Source of the DNA: Chromobacterium sphagni
GTDB taxonomy: Bacteria > Pseudomonadota > Gammaproteobacteria > Burkholderiales > Chromobacteriaceae
Direction of reading: 5' to 3'
Assembly: GCF_001855555.1 (NCBI RefSeq)
Contig: NZ_MKCT01000039.1
Coordinates: 62,001 to 126,000, forward strand
DNA: 64,000 nucleotides
Positions 7,179-16,024 of the stretch are shown piece after piece (the stretch's first letter is position 1; the number at the start of each line of letters is the position of its first letter). Position numbers and translations under genes: made by a program. A model generated the notes under the pieces. The model made no database searches and was not told the DNA's origin. It saw only the letters and a program-made list of their open reading frames with translations.

Positions 7179-7490
7179 TTACAGGTCTTTGAGCAGCTCC
7201 TGCAGTTCGCCGTTTTGGAACATCTCGTACATGATGTCCGAGCCGCCGACGAACTCGCCCTTCACGTACAGCTGCGGAATGGTCGGCCAGTTGGAGAAGT
7301 CCTTGATGCCCTGGCGGATGTCCGGATCGCGCAGCACGTCCACGGTCAGGAAGTCTTCCACGCCACAGGCCTTGAGGATCTGCACCGCGCGCGAGGAGAA
7401 GCCGCATTGCGGGAACTGGGCGGAACCCTTCATGAACAGCACCACGGTGTTGGCGGTGAGCGTCTGTTGAATATCTTGTTGAATCGACAT
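7179..7490 (-). CDS. grxD: Monothiol glutaredoxin (Grx4/GrxD type)
   Basis: This 103-residue protein has the single-cysteine active site CGFS in the context [17 protein letters not shown], the [19 protein letters not shown] loop, and the family's length. Members bind a [2Fe-2S] cluster with glutathione and act in iron-sulfur cluster delivery and iron sensing in the cytoplasm. The ATG at 7490 is chosen because AAGGATTGCAAAC lies directly upstream and it gives the usual MSIQQDI-type start. A longer frame to 7535 has no support. Confidence 0.95.
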   Translation of the reverse strand: MSIQQDIQQTLTANTVVLFMKGSAQFPQCGFSSRAVQILKACGVEDFLTVDVLRDPDIRQGIKDFSNWPTIPQLYVKGEFVGGSDIMYEMFQNGELQELLKDL

Positions 7491-7561
7491 GTTTGCAATC
7501 CTTAGCGTTGTGCCGGCGGCTGAGCGGGCCGGCAAATACCCGATCTTTTCAATAGGTTATT

Positions 7562-8929
7562 CTACGTGCGAGCATCGGACTGGTCAATTTGCCTAACCTT
7601 TGCCTGCCACTGCGGCAGGAACAACCGCACCTGGCCCTCGTACAGCGCGCGCCGGGTGATCAGGCGCGACACGGTAGCGGCCACCAGCGCCGTGGCCATC
7701 AGCGGGATGATCATCGCCGAGGTGTCGGTCATTTCCATCACGATCACGAAGCCGGTCATCGGCGCGCGGGTCATGCCGGCGAAGAAGCCTACCATGCCCA
7801 GCAGCACCACCATGGTTTGCGGCAGGAAGGGCAGCAGCTGCGACATATTGAGGCCGAAGCCGGCGCCCACCGCCAGCGAGGGGGCGAACATGCCGCCCGG
7901 CACCGCGCTGATGTGGCTGACGAACATGGTGATCAGCTTGAGCACGCCGTAGTCGTGCAAGGCTGCGCCGTGGCCCTCTATGATGTCGCGGGCGCGGAAG
8001 TATCCGGTGCCGAAGGTGCTGCCGTCGCTGGCGATGCCGATCACCGCCAATACCAGGCCGCAGCCGGCGGCGAAGCGGATCGGATGGCTGGCGCGCCAGC
8101 CGTGCAGCGGGCCGGGCAGCCGCTGCGACAGCGCCAGCATCACCCGGCAGGCCAGGCCGCCGATCAGGCCGCCTATCGCGCCGCATACCGGGATGGCCAG
8201 CCAGGTCTGGCTGTTGTCCATCGCCACTTGCACCACGCCGAAATAGTTGTAATTGCCGTGGATGGCGAAAGTGGTGAGGCCGGCCACGATCACCGACAGC
8301 AAAATGGTGGAGCTGGCGCGCATGTCGAAAGTGCGGCCCATCTCCTCGATGGCGAACACGATGCCGGCCAGCGGCGCGTTGAAGGCGGCGGCCACCCCGG
8401 CGGCGGCGCCGGCCAGGATGAAGCTGCGCGCGGCGCCTTCGTGGCGCAGCGCGGCCTTGCGGTTGAGCGAGTACTTGATGGCGGCGCCGACCTGCACGAT
8501 GGGGCCTTCATAGCCGAAGGTGGCGCCGGAGCTGATGCCTATCAGCGTCAGCAGCACCTTGCCGAAGGCGGCGCGCAGCGTGAAACAGTATTCGCGCAGC
8601 TTTTCCATGCCGGGCTCCAGCGCGGCGATGGATTGCGGGATGCCGCCGCCGGCCGAGCCGGGAAAGAAGCGGTGCATGATCCAGATGGCCAGCGCCAGCC
8701 CGGCCGGGGTGATCAGCAGGCTCCAGTAGGGCGAACAGGCATAGGCCTGGTAGAACAGATCGTGCGACAGATGGCTGCCCAGCGCGAAGATGTAGGCCAC
8801 CGCGCCGATCAGGATGGCGGCGATCCATACCGGCACCTGGCGCCGCCACTGTGCGGCGGATAGATAGAGATAGCGCAGCTGGCGGTTCATTTTCTGCCGT
8901 TTGGTGCGGCGGCTGAGGAAATCCTGCAT
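7562..8929 (-). CDS. ClC-family chloride channel or Cl-/H+ antiporter
   Basis: This is a membrane protein of about 455 residues of the ClC family. Chloride-site loops are visible: GSAGGGIPQ, GYEGPIVQVGAAI with the gating glutamate, and SAVPGGMFAPSLAVG. The FAIEEMGRTF segment carries the second glutamate equivalent to the internal proton-transfer residue of E. coli ClcA, which favours an H+/Cl- antiporter over a passive channel. No CBS domains follow. The start is uncertain: ATGs at 8929 and 8890 are both possible and neither has a clear ribosome binding site. The gene probably forms its own unit. Confidence 0.9.
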   Translation of the reverse strand: MQDFLSRRTKRQKMNRQLRYLYLSAAQWRRQVPVWIAAILIGAVAYIFALGSHLSHDLFYQAYACSPYWSLLITPAGLALAIWIMHRFFPGSAGGGIPQSIAALEPGMEKLREYCFTLRAAFGKVLLTLIGISSGATFGYEGPIVQVGAAIKYSLNRKAALRHEGAARSFILAGAAAGVAAAFNAPLAGIVFAIEEMGRTFDMRASSTILLSVIVAGLTTFAIHGNYNYFGVVQVAMDNSQTWLAIPVCGAIGGLIGGLACRVMLALSQRLPGPLHGWRASHPIRFAAGCGLVLAVIGIASDGSTFGTGYFRARDIIEGHGAALHDYGVLKLITMFVSHISAVPGGMFAPSLAVGAGFGLNMSQLLPFLPQTMVVLLGMVGFFAGMTRAPMTGFVIVMEMTDTSAMIIPLMATALVAATVSRLITRRALYEGQVRLFLPQWQAKVRQIDQSDART

Positions 8930-9070
8930 CGGCTTAGGGACCCGGGGGGAGTGGCGTCGCCGCGCGGCGACTATTATCACAAACCGCTAATGTACAATAA
9001 ATGCCAGCCCGATACGAGCACAGCCCGCATGCTGGAAGCTGGCGGGCTGTGTCCGGATGCTGCTTGTCGC

Positions 9071-10330
9071 TTAGCTGGCGCTGCGTTCCAGCACCGCGGC
9101 GAAGAAACCGTCGGTATTATGCCAATGGGGTTTCAGTTCCAGGTAGTCGCCGCATTGCAGCGGGATTTTCTGCTCGGCCAGCACTGCGTCGATCTTCACC
9201 AGGCGGAAATCGGCATGCTCGGCCAGGAAGGCTTCGACGATGCCCTGGTTTTCCTGCGGCAGCAGGCTGCAGGTGGCGTACACCAGGCGGCCGCCCTGTT
9301 TCACCAGCCGCGCGGCGGAGGCGAGAATGGAGGTTTGCTTGGCGTTGAGCTCGGCCACGCTTTCCGGGCTCTGGCGGAATTTCAGGTCCGGATTGCGGCG
9401 CAAGGTCCCGAGGCCCGAGCAGGGCGCGTCCACCAGCACGCGGTCGGCCTTGCCGGCCAGGCGCTTCACCTTGGCGTCGTTCTCGTGCGACAGCAGCTGC
9501 GGATGAACGTTGGACAGGCCGGAGCGGGCCTGGCGCGGCTTGAAGTTGGCCAAGCGCTTTTCCGACACGTCGAAGGCGTACAGGCGGCCGCTGGAGGCCA
9601 TCTGCGCGCCCAGGAGCAGCGTTTTGCCGCCGGCGCCGGCGCAGAAGTCCACCACCATTTCGCCGCGGCGCGCGCCGGTGATCAGGCCCAAGAGCTGGCT
9701 GCCTTCGTCTTGCACTTCAAACACGCCGGCCTTGAACAGCTCGTGTTTGGACAGAGCCGGCTTTTCCTTCAGGCGGATGCCGATCGGCGAATAGGGGGTG
9801 GCTTCGCAGAGGATGCCTTCGGCGTTTAGGCGGTCCAGCAGCTCTTCGCGCTTCATCTTCAGCGTGTTGACGCGCAGGTCCAGCGGCGCCATCGACATCA
9901 GGCCCTGGCCCAGCGCTTCCACCGCCGCCGGCTCTTGTTCGCCCAGGCGCTCGATCACCCATTGCGGCAGTTCGGCGCGGATTTCCAGGCTGTCCTCCAG
10001 CGCCTTGCCCTTGATGCCGCCGAGCCACTCGCGCTCGCCGGCGCTGGTGGCCTCGGTCAATTCCTTGACGTTAAGCTTGTTGAACTTCATCAGCGCCACC
10101 AGCGCCAGCCGGCGCGGCGTGGCTTTTTCCGGCGCGATCAGCGCGCGCAGCTGGATCAGGCGGCGCAGCGCGCCGAAGGCGGTTTCGGCGATCAGGTGAC
10201 GGTCGGCGCCGCCCAGCTTGTTGTGCTCGCGGAAATAGGCGGACAGCACCGCGTCGGCCGGGCGGTCGAAGCGGGTCATCTGGCCGATGACGGTTTCCAG
10301 GTGTTTCAGTTGGCTGTGGCTAATGTGCAT
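9071..10330 (-). CDS. RsmB/NOP-family rRNA (cytosine-C5) methyltransferase
   Basis: This 419-residue protein has an RsmB-like N-terminal helical part and a C-terminal SAM-dependent methyltransferase domain. Motifs are VVDFCAGAGGKTLLLGAQM for SAM binding, VDAPCSGLGTLRRNPD with the release cysteine (PCSG), and YATCSLLPQENQ with the catalytic cysteine (TCS). Such enzymes methylate C5 of a cytosine in RNA, usually 16S rRNA. It may be a paralogue of the classic rsmB that sits with def-fmt, so I give no symbol. The ATG at 10330 overlaps the end of the DUF3108 gene by 11 bp, which suggests co-transcription. Confidence 0.88.
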   Translation of the reverse strand: MHISHSQLKHLETVIGQMTRFDRPADAVLSAYFREHNKLGGADRHLIAETAFGALRRLIQLRALIAPEKATPRRLALVALMKFNKLNVKELTEATSAGEREWLGGIKGKALEDSLEIRAELPQWVIERLGEQEPAAVEALGQGLMSMAPLDLRVNTLKMKREELLDRLNAEGILCEATPYSPIGIRLKEKPALSKHELFKAGVFEVQDEGSQLLGLITGARRGEMVVDFCAGAGGKTLLLGAQMASSGRLYAFDVSEKRLANFKPRQARSGLSNVHPQLLSHENDAKVKRLAGKADRVLVDAPCSGLGTLRRNPDLKFRQSPESVAELNAKQTSILASAARLVKQGGRLVYATCSLLPQENQGIVEAFLAEHADFRLVKIDAVLAEQKIPLQCGDYLELKPHWHNTDGFFAAVLERSAS

Positions 10331-11549
10331 TCTTGTTCCGTATTGTCGGTTGCGGCGGCAGTTCCCACTGCAGCGCCCCATTTATTTCTATGCGGATCGC
10401 GCGTAGTTCGATCCGCTTCTTGTCGTCGATGCGTGTGATGCGCACCGGCAGGTTGGCGAAATCTGGCGCCAGCCAGAATTCGGTGATGTCGCCGCCTCCC
10501 TTGGCCTGGAATACCACCACGCGCATCTTGCCGGCGTTGGTGTCGTAGTCGAAGGTGCCGGTGGAGGCCATCGGGTAGTCGTAAACTTTTTTGGCGGTGG
10601 TGATCTGCAGCGGCTTATCTCCTAACTGCCCACCTTTCAGTCCCAGTTGGAAAGCCAGGCTGTAAATGTCTTGCGCGCCGGGCTGGAGCGGGAGCTGTTG
10701 CTCCCCGCGCAGACCGTAATGCAACAAACCGGCGGCGTAGTCGAAGCGGGCTTCTTCTTTCGCTTGCTCGCCCTCGAAGGACTGCATGCTGTCTGGCCGC
10801 AGTCCGCTGTTGCCTATCTGTCCCTCCACCCGGTAACTGTAACCCTTGGTAAACAGGCGGAGGGCGAATTTCGGTGTCGCGACAGTTTCCAGCCGGTAGC
10901 GTCCATTGCCTTGTTGCCAGTTTAGAACCCCGGTCCCCACGTTTCCGCTATTCAAGTAAAGATCATAGGTCAGCTTGGCGGCGCCGGGGAACTTGCGCAG
11001 CGGATGTGGTGGCTGGATAAAACCTTCCGCCGCGGCTGTCGGTCCGCTCGGCGGAGGCGTTTCCTTGTCTTCCGGCTTGATCTTGGCCGTGCTTGCGGCC
11101 TCGTGCGAGGGCGAGCTGGACTGGGCGTGCGCGTCCTTGTGATGGCCGGAGCGCTCCTCCGCCTGAGGCAAAGTATTTTCCGCGACGGCTTCCGAGCTCG
11201 CGGCGACCATCATCGGCGGCGCGGCGGGCGCTTCCGCCGGAGCCGACGCCGATTGCTTGTCCGCCACGGCTTGCGAGGCGGCCTGCTTGCGTTTCGGCCT
11301 CGGTTTGGCCGCCGTTTTTTTGGCTGCGCGGCGCGCTGCCGGCGCCAGGCTGACGCCGGAGCTGACCGGCGGCGGCTTATGCTCCGGTTGGTCCAGCCGC
11401 AGCGCTTGCATCTTGACGTCTATTTTTTCCAGCTTGGGGGTTTCCGCCGGCTGCAGGCTGATTTCCGGCAGCAGATCGGATCCCAGCAACAGCAGGTGCA
11501 GGGCGAACGACAGGACGAGAGCGATCAGCAGCAGGCGGCGACGGGTCAT
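10320..11549 (-). CDS. DUF3108 protein with TonB-like anchor and linker
   Basis: This 409-residue protein has an N-terminal membrane anchor (LLLIALVLSFALHLLLLGSDLL). A long periplasmic Pro/Ala/Lys-rich linker follows, with runs such as PKRKQAA, recalling TonB. The C-terminal 230 residues match DUF3108, with features such as LTYDLYLNSGNVGTGVLNWQ and FWLAPDFANLPVRI. DUF3108 domains are thought to be periplasmic beta-rich folds of unknown role. The ATG starts immediately after the purN stop (TAAATG), and the end overlaps the methyltransferase gene. It is therefore the middle gene of a purN-DUF3108-methyltransferase transcript. Confidence 0.88.
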   Translation of the reverse strand: MTRRRLLLIALVLSFALHLLLLGSDLLPEISLQPAETPKLEKIDVKMQALRLDQPEHKPPPVSSGVSLAPAARRAAKKTAAKPRPKRKQAASQAVADKQSASAPAEAPAAPPMMVAASSEAVAENTLPQAEERSGHHKDAHAQSSSPSHEAASTAKIKPEDKETPPPSGPTAAAEGFIQPPHPLRKFPGAAKLTYDLYLNSGNVGTGVLNWQQGNGRYRLETVATPKFALRLFTKGYSYRVEGQIGNSGLRPDSMQSFEGEQAKEEARFDYAAGLLHYGLRGEQQLPLQPGAQDIYSLAFQLGLKGGQLGDKPLQITTAKKVYDYPMASTGTFDYDTNAGKMRVVVFQAKGGGDITEFWLAPDFANLPVRITRIDDKKRIELRAIRIEINGALQWELPPQPTIRNKNAH

Positions 11550-12191
11550 TTATGCATGTGAGAGTGGTTCGGGCGCCAGCAGGCAGGACGCGGCGGCAGG
11601 GCCGCTGGCAACCTTGCCGTTCACGATGGCGATTTCGCCGGCGGCGAAGCGGCGCACCGCCTCCGGATACAGCCGGTGTTCCAGCTTCAGCACCCGGGCA
11701 GCCAGGCTGTCCGGCGTGTCGTCGTCCAGCACGTTCACCGCGCCCTGGGCGACGATGGGACCATGGTCCAGCTCGGCGGTGACGAAGTGTACCGTGCATC
11801 CGGCCAGTTTGCAGCCCATTTCCAGCGCGCGCTCGTGGGTGTGCAGGCCAGGGAAGGCCGGCAGTAGCGACGGATGGATGTTGAGCATGCGGCCTTCGTA
11901 GCGGCGGGTGAAGCCGGCGGTGAGGATGCGCATGAAGCCGGCCAGCACCACCAGGTCGGGGCTGTGCGCGTCTATCGCGGCGGCCAGCGCGGCGTCGAAA
12001 TCCTCGCGGCTGGCGTAGGCCTTGTGGTCCAGCGCCACCGCGGCGATGCCGCGCTCGGCCGCCCAGGCGAGGCCGGCCGCGTCCGGACGGTTGGATATCA
12101 CCGCGGCGATGCGCGCGCCGGGAAGCTTGGCTTCGACGATGGCCTGCATATTGGAGCCGCGGCCGGAAATCAGGATGACGATGTTTTTCAT
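11550..12191 (-). CDS. purN: Phosphoribosylglycinamide formyltransferase
   Basis: This 213-residue enzyme uses 10-formyl-THF to formylate GAR in the third step of purine synthesis. It shows the phosphate loop ILISGRGSNMQAI, the catalytic His within NIHPSLLPAFPGLHTHERAL, and the DHGPIVAQGAV stretch with the catalytic Asp. The ATG at 12191 gives the normal length. The longer frame to 12485 runs antisense-like into the purM coding region and is rejected. It follows purM, 95 bp downstream on the same strand, as in many bacteria. Confidence 0.96.
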   Translation of the reverse strand: MKNIVILISGRGSNMQAIVEAKLPGARIAAVISNRPDAAGLAWAAERGIAAVALDHKAYASREDFDAALAAAIDAHSPDLVVLAGFMRILTAGFTRRYEGRMLNIHPSLLPAFPGLHTHERALEMGCKLAGCTVHFVTAELDHGPIVAQGAVNVLDDDTPDSLAARVLKLEHRLYPEAVRRFAAGEIAIVNGKVASGPAAASCLLAPEPLSHA

Positions 12192-12286
12192 GGTGCCGGT
12201 TTCGTATCGATGTTCAGCGGGGTTTGCGCCAAATGACAAGCGCCGCCGGCAAGGCCAGCGGCGCCAATGGCATGCGGAGTCGGGCT

Positions 12287-13324
12287 TTACGCGATCTGGG
12301 TCTGGTGCTCGCCGCCGACGCGGGTGCGCACCGCGCCGATGCGGTAGACGGTTTCTCCGGCTTCGCGCAGCACGCTCATCGCCTGCTCGGCGTGTTCCGC
12401 CGCCACCACCACCACCATGCCGATGCCGCAGTTGAAGGTGCGGTACATCTCCTGGATGTCCACATTGCCTTCCTTCTGCAGCCACTGGAACAGCTTGGGC
12501 AGCGGCCAGCTGGCGGCGTCGATCTGCGCCACGGTGCCTTCCGGCAATACGCGCGGGGTGTTTTCGGTGATGCCGCCGCCGGTGATATGGGCCATGCCCT
12601 TGACCGGCAGGGTTTCCATCAGCTTGAGCAGAGGCTTCACGTAGATGCGGGTGGGGGCGATGATGGCGTCGCGCAGCGTCTTGCCGTCATCGAAGGCCGC
12701 GTCCAGTTCCGGTTGCGCGCGGTCTATGATCTTGCGCACCAGCGAGTAGCCGTTGGAATGCACGCCGTTGGACTTCAGGCCCAGCACCGCGTCGCCCGGC
12801 TGGATGTCGCGGCCGGAAATCACCTTGCTTTTCTCCACCACGCCTACGGCGAAACCGGCCAGGTCGTACTCGCCGGCCGGGTACATGCCAGGCATTTCGG
12901 CGGTTTCGCCGCCGGTCAGCGCGCAGCCGGCCATTTCGCAACCGGCGGCGATGCCCTTGATCACCAGGGTGGCCTGCGCCACGTCCAGTTTGCCGCAGGC
13001 GAAGTAGTCGAGGAAGAACAGCGGCTCGGCGCCCTGCACCAGGATGTCGTTGACGCTCATCGCCACCAGGTCGATGCCGACGGTGTCATGGCGGTTCCAG
13101 TCAAAGGCCAGTTTCAGCTTGGTGCCGACGCCGTCGGTGCCGGATACCAGCACCGGTTCCTGGTACTTCTTGGAAATCTCCACCAGTGCGCCGAAACCGC
13201 CGATGCCGCCGAGTACCTCCGGGCGCATGGTGCGCTTGGCAAAAGGCTTGATGTTTTCGACCAGCGCGTCGCCGGCGTCGATGTCTACGCCGGCATCACG
13301 GTAACTGAGGGACGTGGTATTCAA
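12287..13324 (-). CDS. purM: Phosphoribosylformylglycinamidine cyclo-ligase (AIR synthetase)
   Basis: This 345-residue protein catalyses ATP-dependent ring closure of FGAM to AIR, step five of purine synthesis. Family motifs visible are [51 protein letters not shown] and [14 protein letters not shown]. The length is standard. It is the first gene of a purM-purN minus-strand unit and is divergent from hda, with 237 bp between them. A GC-rich hairpin at 12240-12264 follows it but has no good U-tract, so transcription probably continues into purN. Confidence 0.97.
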   Translation of the reverse strand: MNTTSLSYRDAGVDIDAGDALVENIKPFAKRTMRPEVLGGIGGFGALVEISKKYQEPVLVSGTDGVGTKLKLAFDWNRHDTVGIDLVAMSVNDILVQGAEPLFFLDYFACGKLDVAQATLVIKGIAAGCEMAGCALTGGETAEMPGMYPAGEYDLAGFAVGVVEKSKVISGRDIQPGDAVLGLKSNGVHSNGYSLVRKIIDRAQPELDAAFDDGKTLRDAIIAPTRIYVKPLLKLMETLPVKGMAHITGGGITENTPRVLPEGTVAQIDAASWPLPKLFQWLQKEGNVDIQEMYRTFNCGIGMVVVVAAEHAEQAMSVLREAGETVYRIGAVRTRVGGEHQTQIA

Positions 13325-13561
13325 GATAAACTCGCTTTCTGCAAACTTGAAATATTTTTACATCAAGCTTTCGCCGGTGCGAAAGCACTGTATTTTAACT
13401 GAAAACTGGCGAAAAGGCTGGCAAAAGCGGCAGGCGTTTTTTAGCGGCGGGCCATGGTGCCGTCGTCATGGACGCCGCCGCGGCAAAAGGCGGTTCCACC
13501 CGGGGGCCGTATCGGCGTAAAATCGGATCATTGATGTCAAAACACAGCGCAGCACCGTAAA

Positions 13562-14236
13562 TTGGACCAGCTAGTACTCGATCTCACGCCTACGCCGCTG
13601 CCGGCCTTCGACAATTTCCTGGCCGAGCGCAACCGCGAAGTGATCACCGCCCTGACCGCCACCGAAGGCGAACGCTTCCTCTATCTGTGGGGCGAGCCTG
13701 GTTGCGGCAAGACCCATCTGCTGCAAGCCTGGATCGCCCACGCCGAGCGGTTGGGCCGCGCCGCCATCTACCTGGACGGCAAGGACGGCCACCTGCCGGA
13801 TTTCGCCCGCGAGGCCAGCTTCATCGCGGTGGATCATGTCGACGACTTGGCGCCGGACGACCAGATCACGCTGTTCTCCTTCTACAACTCGCTGAAGGAG
13901 AGCGGGGAGTCGCGGCTGCTGATGGCCGGGCGCAATCCGCCGATGGCGCTGTCGGTGCGCGACGATCTGCGCACCCGCATGGGCTGGGGGCTGGTGCTGG
14001 AAGTGAAGGCGCTGTCCGACGACGACAAGCTCGCCGCGCTGCGCAGCCATGCCGCCAACCGCCAGCTGTCGATTCCCGACGATGTGTACCGCTACCTGCT
14101 CACCCACTGGCGGCGCGACCTCTCCAGCCTGATCGGCATGATAGACATGCTGGACCGCTACTCGCTGGCGATGCGGCGGCCGATCACTGTGCCGCTGGTG
14201 AAAAACGTTTTGCAAACCGCCACTCCGGAATCATGA
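13562..14236 (+). CDS. hda: DnaA regulatory inactivator Hda
   Basis: This 224-residue protein is an AAA+ relative of DnaA. With the sliding clamp it promotes ATP hydrolysis by DnaA after initiation. The N-terminus MDQLVLDLTPTPLPAFDNF contains a clamp-binding-like QLVLDL. Walker A is GEPGCGKTHLL, Walker B is FIAVDHVDDL, and the C-terminal helical part LTHWRRDLSSLIGMIDMLDR fits the family. The start is a TTG. An in-frame stop 30 bp upstream and the absence of ATG or GTG in between leave it as the only reasonable choice, although no clear ribosome binding site is seen. It overlaps the next gene as ATGA. Confidence 0.92.
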   Translation: MDQLVLDLTPTPLPAFDNFLAERNREVITALTATEGERFLYLWGEPGCGKTHLLQAWIAHAERLGRAAIYLDGKDGHLPDFAREASFIAVDHVDDLAPDDQITLFSFYNSLKESGESRLLMAGRNPPMALSVRDDLRTRMGWGLVLEVKALSDDDKLAALRSHAANRQLSIPDDVYRYLLTHWRRDLSSLIGMIDMLDRYSLAMRRPITVPLVKNVLQTATPES

Positions 14237-14925
14237 CGACAGCCACCCCCACCAAACGCAATCTCGCCCTGTTCGACCTGGACCACACGCTGCTGGCCGG
14301 CGATTCCGACTTCGAATGGCCGCGCTTTTTGATCAAGCGCGGCATTCTCGACGCCGCCCAGTACGATGAGCGCAACAGCTACTTCTACCGCCAGTACCAG
14401 AACGGCACGCTGGACATGCAGGAATACCTGGCCTTCATCCTGGCGCCGTTGACCCGCTTCAGCCGCCATCAGCTGGATGAGCTGCACGCCGACTACCTGG
14501 AAAACCACATCAAGCCGCTGATCCCGGCCAAGGCGCGGCAGCGCTTGGCGGCGCATGCGGCCGAGGGCGACCAGATCGTCATCATCACCGCCACCAACCG
14601 CTTCATCACCGGCCCCATCGCCCGCGATCTGGGTGTGGAGCACCTGATCGCCATCGAGCTGGAAGAAGACGCCGACGGCAATTTCACCGGCCGTCCCACC
14701 GGAGTGCTGAGCTTCAAGGAAGGCAAAATCACCCGCATCGAGCAGTGGCTGGCCGAGCGCGGCGAAAGCTGGGACAGCTATGCCGCCAGCTACTTCTACA
14801 GCGATTCGCACAACGACCTGCCGCTGATGAAGCTAGTGGACAAGCCGGTGGCGGTGGACCCGGACGACAAGCTCCGCGCCTACGCCGAGGAACATGGCTG
14901 GCCGGTGATCTCCCTGCGCGATTAA
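14233..14925 (+). CDS. HAD-superfamily phosphatase, subfamily IB (SerB/CicA-like)
   Basis: This 230-residue protein has the nucleophile motif FDLDHTLLAGDSD (DxDxT), motif II in VIITATNRFITGPIA, and motif IV SDSHNDLPLM. This is the HAD-IB pattern of phosphoserine-phosphatase-like hydrolases. Members of this branch are often annotated as SerB homologues, but the length and sequence fit the broader HAD-IB/CicA group, so the substrate is uncertain. The ATG overlaps the hda stop (ATGA), indicating coupled translation. Confidence 0.9.
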   Translation: MTTATPTKRNLALFDLDHTLLAGDSDFEWPRFLIKRGILDAAQYDERNSYFYRQYQNGTLDMQEYLAFILAPLTRFSRHQLDELHADYLENHIKPLIPAKARQRLAAHAAEGDQIVIITATNRFITGPIARDLGVEHLIAIELEEDADGNFTGRPTGVLSFKEGKITRIEQWLAERGESWDSYAASYFYSDSHNDLPLMKLVDKPVAVDPDDKLRAYAEEHGWPVISLRD

Positions 14926-15047
14926 TCGCGTCGGACCAAGCATTCGATGCTGCGTTGCGCCGCCTTGCCGTACGATTTGTACTGTCTGCGGCTGCGGCTT
15001 TTGCCTCGAGCGCCTTGTCCGCCGTTTGTGTTCTGAGTGGATCTTCG

Positions 15048-15075
15048 CAGCCTGTGCTTTGCCGCAGGCTGTTTT
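15048..15075 (+). terminator. Probable rho-independent terminator
   Basis: CAGCCTG and CAGGCTG pair across a 10-base loop and are followed by TTTT. It lies between the HAD phosphatase and the DUF815 gene, so the two are probably separate units. Confidence 0.5.
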
Positions 15076-15093
15076 GCCATCTGAAAGGAAAGC

Positions 15094-15978
15094 ATGATGG
15101 ATGCCATGCAGGATTTCCTGCGCCGCGCCGAGGCGGTGCTGACCCGGCTGGAGCCTATGCTGCCGCCGCCCGGGCGCGAGCCGGACTGGAGAGGCCAGGC
15201 CTTCCGCTGGCGCCGCCAGGGCCTGGCCGGCTGGCTGGAGGCGGTGCGCGATCCGCACACGGTGGAGCTGGCGCGGCTGACCCAGGTGGACAGCCAGCGC
15301 GAGCAGCTGCTGGCCAACACCCGCCAGTTCGTCGCCGGCCTGCCGGCCAACAACGTGTTGCTGACCGGCGCGCGCGGCACCGGCAAGTCCTCGCTGGTGA
15401 AAGCGTTGCTGCCGCTGTTCGCCGCCGAGGGGCTGAGGCTGATCGAGATCGAGCGCGAGCACCTGGCCGACCTGCCGCAGCTGGTGGAACTGGTGGCGGG
15501 GCGTCCGGAGCGCTTCATCCTGTATTGCGACGACCTGTCGTTCGAAGCCGGCGACGCTGGCTACAAGGCGTTGAAAAGCGCGCTGGACGGCGGCCTCTCG
15601 CGCCGTTGCGACAACCTGCTGGTGTATGCCACTTCCAACCGCCGCCACTTGCTGGCGGAGCAGATGGCCGACAATCGCGAAGGCTGGCTGAAGGATGGCG
15701 AGATCCACCCGGGCGAGGCGGTGGAGGAGAAAGTGTCGCTATCCGACCGCTTTGGCCTGTGGCTGTCCTTCTACCCGTTCGACCAGGACGGCTATCTGGC
15801 GGCGGTGCGGCAGTGGCTGGGCCATTTCGGCCTGAAATACGGCGATCGCGCCGAGCGGGCGGCGTTGCAGTGGAGCCTGTCGCGCGGCAGCCGTTCCGGC
15901 CGGGTGGCCTGGCAGTTCGCCTGCCACTGGGCCGGCAGCGAGCGCCTGGCGCGGCGCAAGGACAAGGCTGGCAAGTGA
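15094..15978 (+). CDS. DUF815 AAA-type ATPase
   Basis: This 294-residue protein of the DUF815 family has an ATP-binding core with Walker A LLTGARGTGKSSLVKALL near residue 90, Walker B FILYCDDLSFE, and a sensor-like VYATSNRRHLL. The cellular role of the family is not established. It is widespread in proteobacteria and often lies next to mutT, as here (46 bp upstream of the mutT-type gene). The start has two ATG codons after AGGAAAGC. It is predicted to be cytoplasmic. Confidence 0.9.
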   Translation: MMDAMQDFLRRAEAVLTRLEPMLPPPGREPDWRGQAFRWRRQGLAGWLEAVRDPHTVELARLTQVDSQREQLLANTRQFVAGLPANNVLLTGARGTGKSSLVKALLPLFAAEGLRLIEIEREHLADLPQLVELVAGRPERFILYCDDLSFEAGDAGYKALKSALDGGLSRRCDNLLVYATSNRRHLLAEQMADNREGWLKDGEIHPGEAVEEKVSLSDRFGLWLSFYPFDQDGYLAAVRQWLGHFGLKYGDRAERAALQWSLSRGSRSGRVAWQFACHWAGSERLARRKDKAGK

Positions 15979-16024
15979 CGCAACCGGGCGGCCGCGATGC
16001 GGCGGCCCACAGAGACGACGGAAT

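Noticed and set aside
7589-8863. 424-residue open frame antisense to the ClC gene
   Set aside because: It is a GC-rich shadow frame with His/Gln/Arg-rich low-complexity sequence and no start site. The opposite strand carries a clear transporter.
12240-12264. GC-rich hairpin between purM and purN as a terminator
   Set aside because: The stem is fine, but no U-run follows and purN has no other obvious promoter, so it is not called as a terminator.
12192-12485. N-terminal extension of purN
   Set aside because: The added Arg/Ala-rich residues run antisense-style through the purM end. The natural family start is at 12191.
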